This document shows, in pieces, positions 5,279 through 8,241 of a stretch of DNA of 8,241 nt. The translations under genes and the position numbers were made by a program. Within the stretch, counting starts at the first letter, position 1; every line of letters begins with the position of its first letter. The stretch is from Minisyncoccota bacterium (GTDB lineage: Bacteria > Patescibacteriota > Minisyncoccia > Moranbacterales > GCA-2747515), in NCBI GenBank assembly GCA_938044295.1, contig CALIRC010000025.1:1-8241 (forward strand). Reading direction: 5' to 3'. The notes under the pieces are model-generated. The model worked only from the letters and a program-made list of their open reading frames with translations. It was not told the DNA's origin and did not search any database.

Positions 5279-6334
5279 ATGAAAAAATCTATTCTTTTGT
5301 TTGCCTTTGTTTTCCTTTTACTTGTTGCTCTTTCGGGTGCTTTTATCCATTTCTCAAATGAGAAAGAAGTAGCATTAGTAGATGAAATTGACTATCCACC
5401 TTTGCGCGTGGCGCTTATCAGTGATATAGACCGTTGTAAGACGCGACGTTTTTCGACGGCTGAAAATCTTAATCGATTCGTCGACTTTGCAAACACGCAG
5501 TCTGTTGATTTTGCAGTAAGTTTGGGTGATAATGTTGCTCACCGCTTAGAAGACTGTACGCTGAGTGCACAAGATGATTTGGCTTTTGTGATGAATGCTT
5601 TTTCTCGTATTGCTCGACCTGTGCATTATGTCTTGGGTGATCATGATCTTTCTGAAGATCCAGATTCGTATGCACTTTGGCTTGAGAAAACTGATCGTCC
5701 TAAAACGTACTATACTTTTACACATCATGACGTTCGCATTATTATCTTGGATACTGTTGCAGGCGGTGTATCGATGCTTAGTTGTAAAGATGATCCAGTG
5801 TGCAAGAAAAAAATGATGGAGGTCGAGCAAGTGCGTTCGTTAATCACTGCGACACCCACACTTCCCAAAAAAGAGCGTCTCGCACATGAGGCACACCTCA
5901 TCACACTTGCGCATGATATTACATGGCACAACAAGAAGGCAAAATATATTCGTGATGATCTAGTCAGAGATCATGGTTTGGTTGACTATGAACAACTCTT
6001 ATGGCTTTCGCGCACATTGCAGTCTTCTGACCAAGAGAAGGTTCTTATTCTTTCTGATCATCCACTTTTTGCACTGACGACTGTCAAAAAATCTTATGAA
6101 ATCAACAATCTCGCTGAAATCGATGTCATTCTTCAGGATGCTGTAGCTGATGGCAAAAGTATTGTTTCCGTAGCGGGTGAGGTGCATCACTGGAAGAAAG
6201 AAGAGATTGGTGGCGTCACGTATTATACGGTTGATCAATTCAGAGCAGAAGAAGGTTCGTGGGCATATGCACAGTGGGATGATCAATTTACTCTTGGTAA
6301 AGTACGCGGTGATGTCATTGATAAAACTTTCTAA
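5279..6334 (+). CDS. Membrane-anchored calcineurin-like metallophosphoesterase
   Basis: This 351-residue protein has a lysine start (KK) and a hydrophobic stretch at about 5-23. It is a signal anchor or signal peptide without a clear cleavage site, so the enzyme is probably outside the membrane. The metallophosphoesterase motifs are in order: ISDID (48-51, usual DxH), GDN (83-85, from GDxxD/N), GDHD (120-123, from GNHD), SDHP (259-262) and GEVHHW (300-305, from GHxH). The YYTF...RIIILDT block (144-158) and QLLWL (239-243) resemble the purple-acid-phosphatase/ADPRibase-Mn branch. A charged helical insert (about 160-235) carries a Cys pair at 169 and 175. The first-motif His is Asp51, so the metal site is altered but most ligands remain. 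Substrate unknown: a phosphomonoester, a phosphodiester or a nucleotide derivative. Its stop lies 2 bases from the stop of the converging membrane protein gene. Confidence 0.82.
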   Translation: MKKSILLFAFVFLLLVALSGAFIHFSNEKEVALVDEIDYPPLRVALISDIDRCKTRRFSTAENLNRFVDFANTQSVDFAVSLGDNVAHRLEDCTLSAQDDLAFVMNAFSRIARPVHYVLGDHDLSEDPDSYALWLEKTDRPKTYYTFTHHDVRIIILDTVAGGVSMLSCKDDPVCKKKMMEVEQVRSLITATPTLPKKERLAHEAHLITLAHDITWHNKKAKYIRDDLVRDHGLVDYEQLLWLSRTLQSSDQEKVLILSDHPLFALTTVKKSYEINNLAEIDVILQDAVADGKSIVSVAGEVHHWKKEEIGGVTYYTVDQFRAEEGSWAYAQWDDQFTLGKVRGDVIDKTF

Positions 6335-6338
6335 GTTT
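6324..6338. repeat. Short inverted repeat across two converging stop codons
   Basis: AAACTT (6324-6329) and AAGTTT (6333-6338) are exact inverted copies around a three-base centre. They span the TAA of the phosphoesterase (6332-6334) and part of the stop of the membrane protein gene (6337-6339). It is AT-rich and has no T-run on either side, so it is at best a weak terminator. The two genes have no other visible room for one. Confidence 0.25.
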
Positions 6339-7029
6339 ACGTATTCTTTGTTTTGATAGTTCTCCCTTCTACCCTACTTAAGGCAAATGTTTTTATGAGT
6401 TTATAGCCTAAGATGCCAAGTGCTAGGGTCTCCGCCACTTCTTCATTTAACCGCATGAGATGTGTAAATGCTTCTTGACATAACTCTCCTTGGCAGAATG
6501 TAAGCTCATCGTTTTTATCGAAAAAACCATCTACGATGTCTAAACCCATTGCAAAAATCAAAAGACCACAAGCAAATAGAATCACTTTTTTTTGGTCGGT
6601 GGTACCCTCTCTCCATAGTGCTTGCATGACTATACCTAGTCCAAATAACAGTAGCGGGGCATATACTATCATCCAGATATATGTCGGAAAGTCTGTGAAC
6701 ACGTTTGTATGATGTACGAGAAATCCACTCACTCGTTCGTGGAAGTATGTTGCATCATCCATACTGAAGAAAAAAAAGATCAGTGCCACTGCAAACCATG
6801 TACGTTTACTTTTTTCTTGTGAAATGCTGAGCGCTGCAAGACCGATTAAAAAAAGTGCAACTACACTCAGCCATGTTAGTGGCGTTTGTTCTCTCGTTGC
6901 TAAAAATATCTTACCAAGTGAATTATCGGCATAGTGAAAAAATGCCACCAAATCTGCTACCACGAGAATGATCGTAAGAAAAAGTCCGATGCCGTAAATT
7001 TTTTCTAGAAATTTTTGTGTACAGTGCAT
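6337..7029 (-). CDS. Six-helix membrane protein with DD....HE motif, unknown function
   Basis: This 230-residue integral membrane protein has likely helices at about 13-32, 53-70, 77-92, 117-137, 149-167 and 197-215. Conserved-looking polar residues cluster at helix ends: D91, D92, H97 and E98 (SMDDATYFHE); D164 and D167 (GLDIVDG); and E196, E197 and E200 (NEEVAE). Many uncharacterised bacterial membrane proteins have a similar (L/M)DE....HE plus EE..E pattern, which from memory is a recognisable but unassigned group. Such acid/His clusters could bind a metal, but this is inference. C179 and C184 lie in the loop before the last helix. The ATG has no Shine-Dalgarno site and no good promoter is visible upstream. 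The gene faces away from apbE and converges on the phosphoesterase. Confidence 0.72.
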   Translation of the reverse strand: MHCTQKFLEKIYGIGLFLTIILVVADLVAFFHYADNSLGKIFLATREQTPLTWLSVVALFLIGLAALSISQEKSKRTWFAVALIFFFFSMDDATYFHERVSGFLVHHTNVFTDFPTYIWMIVYAPLLLFGLGIVMQALWREGTTDQKKVILFACGLLIFAMGLDIVDGFFDKNDELTFCQGELCQEAFTHLMRLNEEVAETLALGILGYKLIKTFALSRVEGRTIKTKNT

Positions 7030-7068
7030 GTATTTTTTTCGTGTAATAGTTTGAGACCGCGTGTATTA

Positions 7069-7101
7069 TTTGCATATCACTGAAACTTTTTGCGCATCAC
7101 T
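7069..7101 (+). repeat. Two 13-base direct repeats 20 bp apart
   Basis: TTTGCATATCACT (7069-7081) and TTTGCGCATCACT (7089-7101) agree at 11 of 13 positions and are spaced 20 bases start to start, about two helical turns. They lie 40-70 bases upstream of the membrane protein ATG and more than 100 bases before the apbE ATG, in the divergent gap. The layout suits a regulator that binds the same helix face twice, but no regulator gene is in the window. An inverted pair CTCTCAA (7100-7106) and TTGAGAG (7134-7140) lies just beyond. Confidence 0.35.
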
Positions 7102-7180
7102 CTCAACATTTACCACATATAAAAAGTTTTTTTTTGAGAGACTACTGTAGTGCATGTAGGAACTCTTTGTGCGCTATACT

Positions 7181-7208
7181 TTCACGATCACTTCCTCGAT
7201 TATATACT
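7181..7208 (+). promoter_or_regulatory. Promoter giving a probably leaderless apbE mRNA
   Basis: TATACT (7203-7208) ends six bases before the ATG at 7215, with TTCACG (7181-7186) at 16-base spacing. Initiation would fall on the A of the start codon. A second TATACT at 7175-7180 could give a leader of about 28 bases. Confidence 0.45.
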
Positions 7209-7214
7209 ATATAT

Positions 7215-8111
7215 ATGCAAGAATTTACTTTTAGTGAATATGTAATGGGATCACCATTTGAGATTTCTGTGATTTGTGACTCACAGGATGTTGCGTATTA
7301 TATATTTGCGCAGTTATTTCAGATGAGCCTAGACTATGAGAAGCGTTTTTCTCGTTTTTTATCTAGTAGTGAGCTTTCTACACTTAATGATCGGAAAAAA
7401 ATGACCGTTTCCCCACTTTTCTTTTATGTAACTAAGCGTGCACTCTCGCTCTCAATGCAAACTGGTGGCGCATATAATCCCATGCTACAAGTGCGACAAT
7501 TAGGTTATAGCGATCCCTATGTTCATCTAGCTAAGCATCAGAGTGAACGACTCCCTACATCCTACGCACATACTGTGGCAGATATTGAACTTAGCGAAAA
7601 CGTACGAAAAGTGTCTCTCCCACAAACTGGAGAGCTTGATTTTGGAGGATTTCTTAAAGGCTTCACAGCTCAGCACTTGGCGGACTATGCCTTCGCGCAG
7701 GATACTGTTACAGGTGTAGTCGTCAATATAGGTGGAGATCTTTTTACAAGAGGTTTCGATACTAACGGTGACCCATTTGTATTTTATATTTACAACCCAT
7801 GTACGCGCGCACTCTCCACAAGTGTTACCATTTCGGACGGTGCACTCTCCACAAGTGGTGTATATAATCGTACATGGCGCACAGGCGATGTAGAGCGACA
7901 TCATATTGTTTCTCCAGACAACCTTTTGAACCCTGATACCGATGTTATATCTGCTTCCGTGATCTCTACAGATGGCGCGTTCTCTGATGTGTTTGCAACT
8001 GCTGCACTTACACTTCCTCGCCCTCGAGCAGAAACCCTCTTACGTAAACAAAAGGAGGTGCGTTATGCGCTCATCCTTGCTGACGGTTCTATCTGTTCAA
8101 ATGTGCACTAG
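7215..8111 (+). CDS. apbE: FAD:protein FMN transferase (ApbE family), no signal peptide
   Basis: This 298-residue protein is near the usual size of the ApbE core. The family moves FMN from FAD onto a Thr or Ser of target proteins, using magnesium. Visible motifs are MGSPFEI (11-17), the YEKRFSRF...SELSTLN region (41-58) and GGAYNP (84-89). Then come LDFGGFLKGF (141-150), VVNIGGDLF (169-177), SDGALSTSG (207-215) and HHIVSP (229-234). Last is AFSDVFATAAL (255-265), with D258 and T262 matching the Asp-x3-Thr metal ligands. Most bacterial ApbE proteins are lipoproteins, but this one starts directly at the first domain strand, so it should act in the cytoplasm. The ATG is preferred over an in-frame TTG at 7134, because that start would add 27 residues without homologous character and lies upstream of the promoter. 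No recognisable flavinylation target (for example Nqr, Rnf or FMN_bind) is in the window. Confidence 0.88.
   Translation: MQEFTFSEYVMGSPFEISVICDSQDVAYYIFAQLFQMSLDYEKRFSRFLSSSELSTLNDRKKMTVSPLFFYVTKRALSLSMQTGGAYNPMLQVRQLGYSDPYVHLAKHQSERLPTSYAHTVADIELSENVRKVSLPQTGELDFGGFLKGFTAQHLADYAFAQDTVTGVVVNIGGDLFTRGFDTNGDPFVFYIYNPCTRALSTSVTISDGALSTSGVYNRTWRTGDVERHHIVSPDNLLNPDTDVISASVISTDGAFSDVFATAALTLPRPRAETLLRKQKEVRYALILADGSICSNVH
7809..7857 (+). repeat. 16-base direct repeat in frame inside apbE
   Basis: The 16-mer gcactctccacaagtg occurs at 7809-7824 and again at 7842-7857, exactly 33 bases (11 codons) apart and in the same frame. Both copies encode ALSTS, at residues 199-203 and 210-214. The second is the conserved family motif (SDGALSTSG), so the first copy looks like the acquired one. 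Confidence 0.8.
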
Positions 8112-8241
8112 AGACGATTCTTTTTCAAACATACTACCATCTTCTAGGTACTAGGATCTCGTGTAGATTATTTTTTACTATAGTACTATACTTCTACCTT
8201 GTACCATCTCCAAATAACCAACCTACATTAAGTGTGCTCTC
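8112..8241. other. Right-edge noncoding stretch with short palindromes
   Basis: No gene or clear terminator is seen after apbE. TATAGTACTATA (8179-8190) is a perfect 12-base palindrome. CTAG-GTA-CTAG (8144-8154) is a short inverted repeat 24 bases before it. The last bases, TACATTAAGTGTGC (8224-8237), resemble part of the left-edge element (159-172, 12 of 14 identical). Confidence 0.3.

Noticed and set aside
7134..7214. TTG start 27 codons upstream for apbE, giving a Cys-containing head
   Set aside because: The extra segment is not a lipoprotein signal (no lipobox before a Cys) and lies ahead of the promoter next to ATG 7215.
1..8241. CRISPR array, tRNA or rRNA gene, toxin-antitoxin pair or defence system
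   Set aside because: No regularly spaced repeats, no cloverleaf or rRNA core sequences, and no recognisable defence protein were seen.

Overview
This window looks like a piece of a bacterial chromosome of moderately low GC, probably from a Patescibacteria (CPR, Parcubacteria-like) genome. The reasons are indirect. None of the eight genes has a convincing Shine-Dalgarno site, and two genes have a -10-like hexamer only 6-7 bases before the ATG, which suggests leaderless messages. The DEAD-box helicase has a basic Gly/Arg/Ser-rich head and a DEVD motif, and the genes are lone enzymes and small membrane proteins without pathway partners. There is no rRNA, tRNA or other taxonomic marker, so the assignment is an inference. 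The standard code fits: all eight genes are intact, seven end in TAA and one in TAG.

Left edge (1-252): no supported gene. It holds a 120-bp element with imperfect terminal inverted repeats (60-179), which resembles a MITE, followed by a terminator-like hairpin on the plus strand (204-238). Positions 253-1864, minus strand: a class I flavoprotein disulfide reductase related to dihydrolipoamide dehydrogenase and glutathione reductase. It is followed after 4 bases by a 74-residue protein with two membrane helices. Positions 2047-3574, plus strand: an MFS-like transporter, then a 99-residue ABM-like dimeric alpha-beta barrel protein with its own TATAAT box. The 182-bp divergent gap before the transporter carries an extended -10 promoter and a short GC-rich hairpin.

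Positions 3700-5028, minus strand: a DEAD-box RNA helicase, closed by an intrinsic terminator at 3650-3677. Positions 5279-6334, plus strand: a membrane-anchored or secreted calcineurin-like metallophosphoesterase with altered metal-site motifs. The helicase and the phosphoesterase diverge from a 250-bp gap containing a 39-bp inverted repeat. Positions 6337-7029, minus strand: a six-helix membrane protein with a DD....HE motif, whose stop lies two bases from the phosphoesterase stop. Positions 7215-8111, plus strand: an ApbE-family FAD:protein FMN transferase without a signal peptide. The last 130 bases hold only short palindromes.

The genes do not form one pathway. Plausible small units are the reductase with its two-helix protein (redox, at or near the membrane) and the transporter with the ABM-like protein. 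The phosphoesterase, the membrane protein and ApbE are adjacent and may share envelope or flavin roles, but nothing in the sequence links them functionally. No defence system, CRISPR array or complete transposase gene is visible.
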